The notes beneath the pieces are model-generated. The model ran no database searches, was not told where the DNA came from, and was given only the letters and a program-made list of their open reading frames with translations. Below are positions 34,504 to 45,667 of a stretch of DNA of 64,000 nt, piece by piece. A program made the translations under genes and the position numbers. Origin of the DNA: Brachypodium distachyon (taxonomy: Eukaryota; Streptophyta; Magnoliopsida; Poales; Poaceae); NCBI RefSeq assembly GCF_000005505.3, contig NC_016133.3:52851237-52915236 (forward strand), given 5' to 3'. Position 1 is the stretch's first letter, and the number at the start of each line of letters is the position of its first letter.

Positions 34504-37500
34504 ATGGCATCTCCGGCGCTCAAGGACGCCGTCGGCGTCCTGGACCGCGACCCCTTCGTCGCCCTTCTCGCCAAGCTCATCGGCGAGACCCAGCGCCTGC
34601 AGAACGACCCGCCGGCTCTCGTCCCGCAGGAGGACCTCGTGGCGCAGCACGTGCTCGACGCGCTCCGCCCGGTGTCTACGGACACCGGCGGCGGCCCGCT
34701 CATCGTGCGGAAGGTGAGCTACACCGAGGGCCGGAGCAACGTAATCGTCGAGTACCCCGGCACCGTCCCCGGCCGCGTCGTCTCCTTCGTCGGCATGCAC
34801 ATGGACGTCGTCCCGGCCAACCCTAACGAATGGGTGAGTTCCTAGCAGATATTTTTTCTGTGTGCGAAAACTGATTTTCAGGAAATTACGGTTCCTGGGC
34901 AAAGTAGTTTGAGATTTGCTCGATTTGGGGGTGATCTTTCCAGAAAATTGGCGGTTATCTTTAATCATTACTCACTCCGTTCCATAATTCTTGTCCAAAT
35001 ATTACATGTATCCAGACACTTTAGGAATAGATACATCCAATTTTGGACAAATTTGAGACAAGAATTATGGAACGGAGGGAGTAGATTATTATGATTTATG
35101 GTTGTCCAAATTGAATGCTTCCCTGGTTTGATAGTGGTGTGCTCTACCGTGGAAAAGATGCAACATGTTTGGGTGATCGGATGGTTTCTCCATTTGTAGT
35201 GGTAATGTTGAATTTTTCTAGAGAAAACAGTCCGATGACCCTGCTTATACCGAAAGCTAAACTACTAGCTTCTCTATAACTATTATGGGTGTAAGGAATC
35301 AATGGCAAATTGGCAATGTTAGCGTTGCTCAAATCTGTGAGAGGTATCATTGGATATGTAGCAGTAGCACAAACAGATATTGTTATCGTACTTTAGTGCT
35401 GTATCTACTGTGAAAGCTTCACCTCTCCTCAGTTATTTTTTCCTACCTGTGCCCCGCACAATTGCATGGGAAATATCTTTAGTCATCTTTAAAAATGCCA
35501 AATCATCATTCAGACAAATAGTTTTAATGGATTTTAGGTAATATGTGGAATTGTACAAAATTATATTGATGTAGACAATGGTTTATAATTATATGTGAGG
35601 CGATAGGTTCTTCGGGTTTTAGATCGGTACACTAAATTACAGCACAGACCGTGAGCCAACTGATTGGGTGTTCATACATTAAGTTAGCAGTTTGGTTCTA
35701 GATGATGTTCTATTAAGATATGGAATTACAGTACGGGTTGTGACTCTGTAAATCGTTTATATGTGATATCAGACCAATATACGCATTTTAAGTATAGATT
35801 AATGAGCCAACCATTGGTTTGTATGTGAGATAACATGACATAATTTTTGTGGAAAATTCTAGTGTATCTCTTTTTGTTGGTTAATCTGTCATGTATTTCA
35901 TATCCTGTTGATAATAAAGATCTCAGAGATAAGTCCGCGTTACCCCCCCCCCCCCCACCTAAACTTGTATCAAAGTTTATAGTTTATATTACAACCCTCA
36001 ACTCCATTTTGGTTTAAAATACGCCCCCTATACTGTGAAAAGAGGTTAGGATTGACATGGTTATACCCTACCGGGTCCTCGCCTTTGGCGTACCTGCTAC
36101 GGCCCAACTGGAGGCCCACTTGATGATGACCCACTACGGTCCATGAAGCCCAAGTACCTTGGAGGCCCACTTGATCGCGTGGTCGTGGGTTCGATTCCCA
36201 CAGACGGGCCAATTGTCGAGGTTGGTTCTCAGCAATGCCCATTGTTATGGACTTTGTATTTGGGAGAGCGGCGTGTGTGTGTTCGTGATTCCGTCGGCTA
36301 ACAAGGACGCAGGGGCACACTTTACCTAGGTTCGGGGCCCTCGTCGAGGTAATACCCCTACTCCTGCTTCTCTGAGCTGGTATTGATGGAGGATTACAAG
36401 ATCGCCGTGAAGGCTATGGAGCGCAAATTGGGTCTGGCGTGAGGTGTATGCGTGAATAGGGTGTCCTCCCCGGCTCCCCCTCCTAGTCCTTTATATAGGA
36501 GGCTAGGTATCGGGTCAGAGTCCAGGTTGGTTACAATTAGAGATAAACCCTAAGTCGGTTTCCTTGTTTTGAGCCGCAAGCCATGGTACTTGGGCTTCAC
36601 GGATTGTAGTGGGTCATCAAGTGGGCCTCCAGTTGGGCCGTAGCAGGTACGCCAAAGGTGAGGACCCGGTAGGGTATAACCATGTCAACGATCCCCCCTC
36701 CCCTTCCCAGCCGGTTTTGACTCTATCAACATTTTTCAATTACAATTTTGAATAGATATAGGGTCCGAAAAATTGCTAAGAAACATAATTTTGCCATTTT
36801 TAATGTTTGGGCCCACATGAGTATGTATTATTATGCTATTTGCAAGAGCATCAGATTGTGATTGAAGGTGTGACTTGATGTGTATTAGATCAGTTCAGAG
36901 AATTTATTTTCAAATGGTGAGCTATTCCATCCGGTTTACATGTTCAGTTGGCAAGTTGTCTGTACGTGGTATAAGTACGAAGATAAAGTTCAGGCCGCTA
37001 GCTGATCAGTCTGTTTATATGTGATATTTGATTGATACACGTACTTAATCGAGCACATTATATCTAGAAGTACAGAAGTATATCGAGTAGTCCGCTCGGT
37101 TGTTGCATGAGGCAATAGTTTGGTCGTGTATGATATCACACAAAACTAATTTTCAGATTGGACAAGGGCAGATCGTCTATACATTTTATTGGTTTACTGT
37201 AGAGCTGCATGCACCAAACCAGTTCACCCAAAAGCTGATATGTAAAGGAGGGCAATTCACTTATACTTCGACACTCACCCTCATGTGTAGCTCCCTCAGG
37301 CATAAACGTGGACCGATAGTGGGTTGTGATCTAAATTGCGACCTCTTGGCTATGATACCATGTAGAGTTGTAGGCACCTAACTAGTTCACCCAAAAGCTC
37401 AAACTGATAGGGAAGGGGGGCAATTCACTTATACTTCAACATTCACGCACATTAAATTTTGGACCGCCGAGCCAGTCATTGATTTGTACACTACACAGTT

Positions 37501-40500
37501 ATTTATTTATATGATATTTTAGATCAGTGAACAGAGTTAAAGAGTTCAGATTTAAATATATATATTGGATAGTTCTGTATAAGGTGTAAAGTTACTAATA
37601 TATACTCTCTCTGGCCTTGTAAAAGTTTTTTTTCAATTGGCTCAAATAGTACATCTACAGTATTATATATGTGGATTCTTTAAGTATACTATAATAGATT
37701 AATAGTGAAAATTGTATTTTGAGAATGTGTTTATGTCCAGAGCTTTTAGCTAGAGGGCCGAAGGGAGTATCTATTATGGCCATCACCACAGAGACGTCCA
37801 AAAAATTAATACTCCCTCCGATCTATTACTTGTCGAAATATTACATGTACCTAGACGCTTTTTAAATATAGATACATCCATATTTGGGCAAATTTGAGAC
37901 AAGTAATATGGGTCGGAGGGAGTATATGTTTTGCGAGAGGACCAAACAGTTAGTTACAACAATAACTAATAAGGATTCACGGGATGAACATCTGAATGAT
38001 CAAAATTTTGATGCAACTATGAAAATTGTTGGTTGTGATCTATTTGAGTATAATTATGAAGATCTGTTGATTGTCTTATACTTGCCCTGTTTTTGTTTAT
38101 TCATAAAATTGGTCATTTTGCACATTGGCGATGTCCCTGAAACACATTTCGACCAGTAATTTCAATTTGAGTATGTTTGCAAGAGGGCCGTTTATTTGTC
38201 AAAAACATAGTTGTAGTTTTGACTGTCCTTCGTCCTTCTCTGATCTACTCTATATTGATGCGGTGAGGCCTTAAAAGTAGTTGGCGTGTAAATGAAAAAT
38301 TCTTTGCTTGTCTCGTGACAGACATCCTAACAAGTAACAACACATCCAGTAATTTCTACAGTACTCTAATCCGTTACCTGATGCAATTCACCAATCATGG
38401 GATGGCAAGTATTAGAATCAATCCGACTGGGGAGATCATAGTGGAGAAACGATATGATGTAGATAATCTGACGCTTCCTCGGAAAAAGTAAAAGACTGAT
38501 CCTATACATGTAAGGACCCGGAAGGGATCCGGGAGGGGAGCGAGCTATGATCCCGTGGCCATAACAATCACGCGCTGTAGCCAGGTGGGATTGGGGAAGG
38601 AGGCAAGAACATATCGCCCTGCCGGTCCACAATAAATTGAAGGTCTTGTAGAGGACAGCGGGAGAAAATTCCGGGTAGAATGATCTAATACGTCGTATGT
38701 CACTTATTATGTAAGGGCCACAGTAAATTATGTTGGCCGGATGTTTTGTTTCTTGTGTGTAATTTTCTATCATATACCTATCTTTCTTCTGGCTAACCCG
38801 CCATGATATTTTAGTTATAATAGATACACATTTCTTGAAATGGGTGGTGTTTGTTTTCCTTCATCTTCTCTCTGCTTCATGAAGTAGTTGATTCATTCCA
38901 ATTGTACCTCAAACTTTTACTAGTTATGATCAATGAACTGGGCTTCTGCTTCTGCAGGACTTCGATCCCTTCTCACTAACCTTTGATAGTGATGACAAGG
39001 AAAAGCTTAGGGGCCGTGGGACGACTGACTGTCTTGGTCATGTGGCCCTGGTGACTCAGCTCATGTGGAAGCTTGGTGAGATGAAACCGGCATTGAAGCA
39101 TTCTGTCATTGCAGTGTTCATTGCCAACGAGGAGAACTCATCAGTCACTGGCATTGGTGTTGATGGCCTCGTCAAGGATGGATTGCTGGATAAGCTCAAG
39201 ACTGGACCCTTGTGAGTATTGAACTATCTGATGCCTTGATGGAATGGCCGACTAATGTATCGTTCATGGGGAATATGTGCTGATTTGCTTGCTTTTATTG
39301 TGTGGCACTGTGAAGGTTTTGGATAGATACAGCTGATAAGCAGCCATGCATAGGCACCGGTGGGATGATCCCGTGGCATCTAAAGGCAACAGGGAAGTTG
39401 TTCCACAGTGGCCTTGCTCATAAGGTACTCGATTCAAACTCATCAAAACAGTGTTTAGTTAATAGTCTTTCTTTTTCATAACGCACGTGAAATGAAAGAA
39501 AGATTTGATGATTTGACTATACATATCCTTATTAAATGACATCACACAACTACATAACTTCTTTCAACGCATTAAAGTAGGGGTATAAGGTGGAAACATT
39601 TCATTACTTGCACTCTTTGATTACACGACTGTTCTCCGTAGATGCTTATTTGTATGTGTGCAAAGGAATGCCTTCTTACAAAGAAAATGAGTCCAAATAT
39701 AAGATATGGACTTTTTTGCTGTTCAGAAAGACCAAAGTACAAAAACGGTATTTGAAGACCCATATTTTATTTTATTTTATTTTATTTTTGTTGAAGGCCA
39801 TAAACTCCATGGAGTTAAATATGGATGCACTTAAGGAAATCCAAACGCGGTTTTACAAGGACTTCCCTCCACACGAGAAAGAGAAGCTCTATAAGTTTGC
39901 CACTCCTTCTACCATGAAGCCAACAAAGTGGAGCTGTAAGTCCACTTATACATGTATTTGTAATATTTCTAGAGATAGTGTATTTATAATATGTAGAAGA
40001 AAAATCATTGTGCGTCTCCTAACAAATGGTGCTTTGCAGATCCTGGTGGGGGTCTGAATCAAATTCCAGGGGAATGTACAATTTCAGGGGATATAAGGTT
40101 CAACTCTTACTCTGGGGTTCAATTAAATTTTTGTTTGATATGTACTTTGTACAGTATTAGAGGTACTGGGAAATGTGTGCCAAGGTCCTACTGAAATTTA
40201 GTGCGGAATCCTTTAGTCCATGGAGTGTTTTAATAGTAGTAAAGAAGAAAATTTATCGCGATGGACTGGCACTGCTCACACATTTCTGTGTTTACAAGAC
40301 TCCAATAGAAAAATAAAATCTCGGTTCATCATTTTTTTGCTAGTGTAGATCCGCTGTCTTTCTTTTACGTTATTGAAATATACAGAGTATATCAGACCAT
40401 TTAGAGTCATTCCTGACCATATTTTTCTTTTCTATTTTACAGATTGACTCCTTTCTATAGGTAAGTCCATCTCGTACACATAAAAATATGTAGAGTATTA

Positions 40501-41380
40501 TTCTTTTTCCTGCATCTGCTTCTATGGTCACCAAATTTAAATTGATAGTTGACATCGCCATTATCATACAGCACAACTCTTGTAGTTGAAAAATTACAAG
40601 AGTATGTAGATGATTTAAATGGTGGACTTGAAACAAAGCTTCCTACTCGTGGTCCGGTGTCCAAATATGTTCTTCCTGATGAAAATCTGCGAGGAAGGTG
40701 AATTACTTTGACTTTGTTGAGTTCTACCAATAACCATCATGATGGAGGTTATAGTTCCATTATTTATTGCTGTCTGTATTAGGCTTGACATCAGTTTTGA
40801 TGGAGATGTGATGAATGGTGTGGCCTGTAATCTCGAGTCTCGAGGCTTTCAAGCGTTATGCAAAGCAACTGAGGAAATAGTTGGATATGTAGAGCCATAT
40901 TCCATCACTGGGAGTTTGCCTCTGATTCGGGAATTGCAGGTTTGAGAGAAATCTAATGCACACACTTGGTTTATATCAATGTCTGTGTACTAAAAATAAA
41001 CTAATGGTGGCACTTTTACAGGATGAAGGATTTGATGTCCAAACTGCTGGATATGGTAAGCACTTCAGCCAGAAAGCTAGGCTGTTGGTCATGTTATAAT
41101 GTTATTAGTTGAACACTGTTATATTCGCATCTTCACAGTAGACTAATCGCTTTTACTGTTCAAGATCCTAGTTTTCCATTGGGCACCCTGTTTTATTGCT
41201 CCGGTTTATGAGGGACAGCTGAACTCTTTAGTGTAAGTGCTCATATAATGCTGCACTGGTTCACTTGCAGGTTTACTGAAGACATACCATGCAAAGAACG
41301 AGTACTGTCTGTTTTCAGATATGGCCCAAGGCTTTCAAGTGTTCGTGAGCATCATTTCACAGTTGGAAGCAGATGTCTAA
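34504..41380 (+). CDS. NAOD: Acetylornithine deacetylase (peptidase M20 family), 444 aa
   Basis: Metal-dependent hydrolase that removes acetate from N-acetylornithine to give ornithine, feeding arginine and polyamine synthesis. Ten exons: 34504-34833, 38958-39211, 39316-39424, 39797-39935, 40040-40097, 40443-40460, 40572-40697, 40783-40939, 41022-41055 and 41271-41380. All phases join, giving 444 codons. M20 metal-site motifs are present: GMHMDVVP (His99, Asp101), GRGTTDCLGH (Asp134), NEEN (Glu168-Glu169) and a His in KLFHSGLAHK near residue 225. The C-terminus ends AQGFQVFVSIISQLEADV. No clear transit peptide. In plants the enzymatic role rests mainly on Arabidopsis At4g17830 work, where loss lowers ornithine. 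Exon 6 is only 18 bases. Intron 1 is 4124 bp and packed with mobile-element remains. The ATG at 34504 starts a GC-rich first exon. An upstream in-frame open stretch lacks an ATG. Confidence 0.95.
34971..35081. mobile_element. Stowaway MITE, 111 bp, NAOD intron 1
   Basis: CTCACTCCGTTCCATAATTC / GAATTATGGAACGGAGGGAG arms with TA at both sides (34969-34970, 35082-35083). The interior ATTACATGTATCCAGAC places it in the 18297 family. Confidence 0.87.
36053..36687. mobile_element. Rearranged LTR retrotransposon remnant, head-to-head LTRs
   Basis: A complete LTR on the minus strand spans 36687 down to 36214 (474 bp). It starts TGACATGGTTATACCC, has a TATA box (complement of 36489-36499) and ends CGACA. 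Two bases later a primer-binding site begins TGGCCCGTCTGTGGG (complement of 36211-36197). Instead of an internal region, a 36-nt tRNA-like segment (36176-36211) leads to the first 106 bp of the same LTR in the opposite, plus orientation (36053-36158). The whole unit is flanked by AGGAT (36048-36052) and ACGAT (36688-36692), a 5-bp duplication with one mismatch, so it probably integrated as a unit. It lies in NAOD intron 1 inside another old repeat. Confidence 0.72.
36176..36211 (+). other. tRNA-like 3' segment inside the LTR rearrangement
   Basis: Reads as variable loop TGGTC, T-stem GTGGG, T-loop TTCGATT, T-stem CCCAC, then an acceptor strand ending in CCA. The 5' half of a tRNA is absent, so this is not a tRNA gene. 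It matches and extends the primer-binding site of the adjacent LTR. The tRNA isotype could not be identified. Confidence 0.6.
37198..37451 (-). mobile_element. TRIM-like miniature LTR element, 254 bp
   Basis: Two direct repeats of 86 and 91 bp (37198-37283 and 37361-37451) each begin TGTAGAG(C/T)TG and end in CA. They share CAGTTCACCCAAAAGCT-like and GGCAATTCACTTATACTTC segments. The 77-bp interior ends with the complement of TGGTATCATAGC, close to the initiator-tRNA-Met primer-binding site TGGTATCAGAGC, directly next to the right repeat. That is the expected layout of a terminal-repeat retrotransposon in miniature on the minus strand. Target duplications are not clear (TTTAC versus TTAAA), so decay or a different boundary is likely. 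Confidence 0.55.
37605..37767. mobile_element. Degenerate Stowaway MITE, 163 bp
   Basis: Left end CTCTCTCTGGCCTTGTAAAAG and right end TAGAGGGCCGAAGGGAG form an imperfect inverted pair with TA at both outer sides (37603-37604, 37768-37769). NAOD intron 1. Confidence 0.65.
37812..37922. mobile_element. Stowaway MITE, 111 bp, NAOD intron 1
   Basis: CTCCCTCCGATCTATTACTTG / CAAGTAATATGGGTCGGAGGGAG arms, TA on both sides. The interior ATTACATGTACCTAGACG belongs to the 18297 family. Confidence 0.88.
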
Positions 41381-44067
41381 GGGAGAAAATAGTACTACAT
41401 CCTTTGACATTTATAGTCCTGTAAGGTACCTTTGCTCGTGGACACTTTTATCTCTTGCACCGAGTGATGAACCTCAATTTACTGCATAGAATTAGCTTTT
41501 ATGCCGACCAAGATACATAGAACATATCCGGTATTCCTTGTGTTCCCATGCCCAAAAAATCCATCGTGAAAGTCAAGAAAAAGTTGAACATAATTCACCA
41601 CATAGACCTACTTTTTGACCAAATTTCTGATCCATAGTAGTACGACGAGAGACAAACTAAGTTGAAACAAAGAGTCAAATTCGGCTGTGAATAGCACACT
41701 ATCCGTATTAACCCCTGCTGGGTTCGGCCCAGCACATGTCCGTACTGAATTATTTATCTTCTCTGTTTCTACGCGTGGATCAAATTTGATTTGAAGTTTT
41801 GTGGTATAAAACGACACTCGTGATAGGATTGGCTGCATGCCTTGGCCCTTGGATATCGGTTGACATCGGTCCGGTCCATTATGCCTTGTCTGCGGATGCA
41901 AGCGAACAACCCCGCAGAACTCATTTGTAAAATCATAAAATTAACCTAGCATAGCATAAGCTCAAAGAAAAACCTAGCGTAGCATAGTTAGTGCCAAATT
42001 AACCTAATGGCAGTATCTTACTTTGGTCCTAGTCGGCCTTTGATACCTTTGTTTGTGCTGGTTTCGTCGGCGGCTCGTTTGCATCGTTTATCTCGATCAT
42101 GCTCGGCGGGCGGCTCCTGCTGGCAAAGCTCTGCGGGCCAGCCGGCTCAGCACACACGTACGTGCATCCTCTGCAGTGCCTTTCAAATTTCCCTTCTTTT
42201 TATGCACGATGGAACCAGCATATCAAGCGAAAGTGACACCCATACAGACGCGCCGCAGCTTTTGTACTACCAAATCATGCACTGTGCCCAGCGCTCTTGC
42301 ATGCGGTAGCCACACACAGAAGAAGGCGGAATGGACCGGCTAGCCTCCTCCTCCTGGTGCCTAGCCAGAGCCAGCCCCGGCCGGCCGCCATCAGCGTGCA
42401 ATACGTACATTTACGGAATCGGGGTACACACCGGTCGGGCCGGCTGGTGATCGGGGTATGGATGCGTGAGCTGGGTCGGTTGGTTCTGTTGGCGGTGAAC
42501 TGTCACGCTTTGTTGTTTTGCTTGGACAGACTCGTCGATCGACGACCCACAGTCCCACAGTGGACTCCCCCACCACGTACGCATCATGCATGCATGGCAA
42601 GCTCACCTCAGTCGGTCTCACGTTCACGCGGCACTGATCAGCTCTAGTGTTCTTACAGTTCCGGACAACAAAAATTGAAATTTGATTTGACGAGAAACAG
42701 TTAGTCGGGGTAAACAGATAAAATGTGATTTCCAAACAAGATCCGGTCTTGATCGATGTGCCTGCACTCAGCATATCACAGCACAGAACTGTAACCACGT
42801 ACCTGCGCGCGAATGCTATCCTTATTGTACAACCAACATGTTACTGTACATACGAATACACATATATGTAATAAGTGAAAAAGGGAGGGAAATGCCAATA
42901 TACCATGCCAAACAGTAGTAGCTGACTGGTCTCCCAAACAAGAGCTAGCCTTGCTTCGATCTGTGTCGTGACCACAGCAGCTTTAATTTGCTGACTACAT
43001 CATCCACAGCCATGCCCGCATGACTCGCTCACGGAAGCTCATGGACCTGTCAGTAGTCCATGGATCGATCTGCTTATGAGGTATGCATGCACGCGCGTCC
43101 CCGCAGCTACGCTAGCTGGAGTGATGATCGCCTTCGAGCCGAGGGCAGCGTACAGCCGTTGCGTGCGCCCCTCCCCAGCAAATAATGAAGCAATGCATCA
43201 TTGCACATATCCACATATGTATCTAGTTCTATTCCAGCGATCCTGACAGTTTCCAGGCAGCGGTGATTCTGATTACAAGCAGCTAGAGCTAGTGCCTCCT
43301 TTAATTCCTTGGGTAATTGCCGGCTGAAATGCAATATGGTGCATTGCATGGAAGCGTGATTCCAGTCCATGATGCATGTCCAATCTGATCGATCGTCTTC
43401 GAGTTTTGGCCTGTATCGAATTACGCAGCTGGTGCATTGCATGCATCCCAAGATCAATGATCAATTTTCACTGTGTCCCGGAATAGAGGCTGTACTACTG
43501 CTTGGACCGTGTGTGGTACCTATATACATAATCGATGGAGAGCATGCATCTGACCTCTGCAGGTGATTAAGCTATAGTATTTGCCTGGGTGGCTAGAGAC
43601 CCCGCCTTTCTGTTCGGTCGTATGACTCGCACTAGCTCCTGGTACAACTTAGCAGCCAGTACACTCACACGTCATATAGAGCCGGAGTAACTTGCGTGAT
43701 TTCCTACTAATTAATGCATCATCGGTTTGAGAAAGGACTTGTGTAGTTAACAGTAGACTTGTAATTTTAAAAGGAATTACTCCGTACATGACTCCTGATT
43801 TGAGCGAGCTGGATCTTTTCCTTGAGTACCACTCTACTCGATCAGTATTACTCCGTAGATGACAACTATCGGTCATGTAAAACAATTTGTACTTTCAAAA
43901 AAAAAATCTTGTCTTTTTATATGCAATATTTCGGCCGCCTCGCTAGTATACAGGTCCATGCCTCTCCAAAATAATTATTATACAGGACCACCACGTGCTC
44001 GAAACTACCTAGGTAGCTAGCTCCGTTTCTGTGTTTGGACATTAATAATCTAACGATATAGCACGTA
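41381..44067. other. Intergenic, 2.7 kb, no gene recognised
   Basis: Many short frames on both strands but no domain and no consistent splice structure. A short duplication of the CCTAGC(A/G)TAGCATA type lies at about 41945-41990. TACTCCGTA occurs twice (43778-43786 and 43849-43857). The left end includes the NAOD 3' UTR. Confidence 0.45.
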
Positions 44068-44307
44068 CTCCTCCGTTTCTCAAAGGTTGGCGTAATTTGA
44101 TTCGTTAAGACAATGCTTTGACTAATGAAAACTCTATTGATATGTGTTTTTTCATACATGAAATTTATATCAATGAATTCGTTTTTAAAAGTTCTTACTA
44201 ATGATTATGATTTCATATCATATAACTTACATATTAATAGGCTAAATTTTGATCGAAGGCTTGTCTTAACGAAACAAAATACGCCAACCTTTATCAAACG
44301 GAGAAAG
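44068..44307. mobile_element. Stowaway-type MITE, 240 bp
   Basis: Inverted ends CTCCTCCGTTTCTCAAAGG and, complementary, CTTTCTCCGTTTGATAAAGG continue inward through GTTGGCG...TTCGTTAAGACAA. TA lies on both sides (44066-44067, 44308-44309). The interior is AT-rich. Confidence 0.8.
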
Positions 44308-44607
44308 TATATGCTAACCGGGCAGGCTTCCTCGGAGCATCACCTTTTCTTTTTTTTTGAGGGATCCTCGGAGCATCACCTAAATGGCTACTACGGCACG
44401 TGTAGCGAGAGCTAGCGTGGAGATGAAAGGCAGCTGAGAATTGTAACAGACGAGCGAAAGAAGGAACGGGCTCATGCATGCATGCAGTGCTCTTGCGTGG
44501 CACCCAGAAAACGGCATCAATACCGCGGCACCACTGATCGATTTGATCGGACTCGGCTCGAGATCGGTGTCCTCTCAACGCCCAACGTGCCCAACCTGGC
44601 CGGTGAC

Positions 44608-45634
44608 TGTTGGAATTTTGGGTCAGGCACACTATCCAGTACGAAATTAATTTCTGGAAAATTTCAAAAGATCGTTCATGGAGTGAGATGAGGAAGTGGG
44701 AATAGTGTCACCTTGCTAGTTTAGGGGGAGTTGGACCAATATATAGTATGTTGGTTCTCATCTCTTGAACAAGCGAGCAAAGGAAATTCCCACGCGCGCT
44801 CCTCCTCCGCTCGTCACGACGCGTGTGCCGGGTCGGGGCGGGGTCGTGCTTATATTTTTGGCAGTCGGAATCCGTTGCGGACGCGTAACAAATCCTGATA
44901 ATTGCGGAGTCGGTTTTGGTTTCCTAAACCGAACAGAAGTCCGCCTGCGTGCCTATATAATAAGACGACTGCGGCCTCCGGACGTACCACGCCACAACCC
45001 TATCCGTCACGCCCACGATCCTGTTCGCCGCCAACAGCTACTCCATCCCGTCGACTACGTGCACAGATCGCCGGGAGAGCAGGCCTCCGGAACCCCGGCC
45101 TTCGAGATCCTGCCCGGGAGATGGTCGATAAGATTTTTGGGGAGCGTTCTCACGCGACTGCTCGCTTCTTCACATCCCTGTTTCGTCGGCATCTTCATCA
45201 CTAATGGCCGACGACCTCGGAGATCACGCGGCTCAGGCTACCGCTCAAGCTCAGCAGCAACAGGCTGCCCAACTCCAAACACAACAGCAGGCTGTCCAAC
45301 TCCAAGCCCAGGCAACTGCTGCTGCACAGGCGCTGGCCGCTGCCTAGGAGGTAGTCAAGGCTATTGCTGCTGCTGCCGGTGTGAACATCGACACCGCCGG
45401 ACTCGTCACCGACCTCAACAAACAAACTCAAGAAAAGAGTACATCACCGTACGTAATCTTCTCTTTCTTGTTGATTTTGATTAGTAGTTCTATTATTCAT
45501 GCCGTGAAATTAGATGAGTTTTATTGCTGCGCGTTGCTATTTGATTGTCTAGTTTGCATGATATAATATGCTACTTGTTTTACACATTGTTTTTCTAGAT
45601 TAAATATTCATCAAAATTACCTAATTATTCAACA
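44608..45634 (+). repeat. 5' LTR of the Copia element, 1027 bp
   Basis: Starts TGTTGGAATTTTGGG and ends ATTATTCAACA. A TATA box (TATATAATA) is at 44954-44962. From 44839 onward it aligns with the partial 3' LTR. Relative to that copy it carries an extra Gln-codon-rich stretch near 45278. Confidence 0.78.
45204..45448 (+). pseudogene. LTR-borne Gln/Ala-rich reading frame, 5' copy
   Basis: An ATG at 45204, about 245 bases after the LTR TATA box, opens a frame rich in Gln and Ala (MADDLGDHAAQ...). It has an in-frame TAG at 45345 in this copy. The equivalent frame in the 3' LTR (50179-50393) is uninterrupted. Both copies stop being conserved as protein at the same donor-like site, CC|GTACGTAA. 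A candidate acceptor CGTATAG ends at 45657, ten bases before the gag ATG, and the two join in phase. It may be a spliced first exon of gag. Function unknown. Confidence 0.5.
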
Positions 45635-45667
45635 ATCCAAAAATCTTATTCGTATAGGCAATTTTCG

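Noticed and set aside
36160..36211. Possible tRNA gene
   Set aside because: Only the 3' part (variable loop, T-arm, acceptor strand, CCA) is present. No D-arm or A box, and CCA is encoded, which points to a primer copy rather than a plant nuclear tRNA gene.
42000..43460. Several 100-135 codon frames on both strands
   Set aside because: Mutually overlapping frames in GC-rich sequence without domains or conserved motifs; likely chance.
45204..45484. Host gene start at 45204
   Set aside because: The same sequence is repeated at 50179 inside the second LTR, so it belongs to the Copia element.
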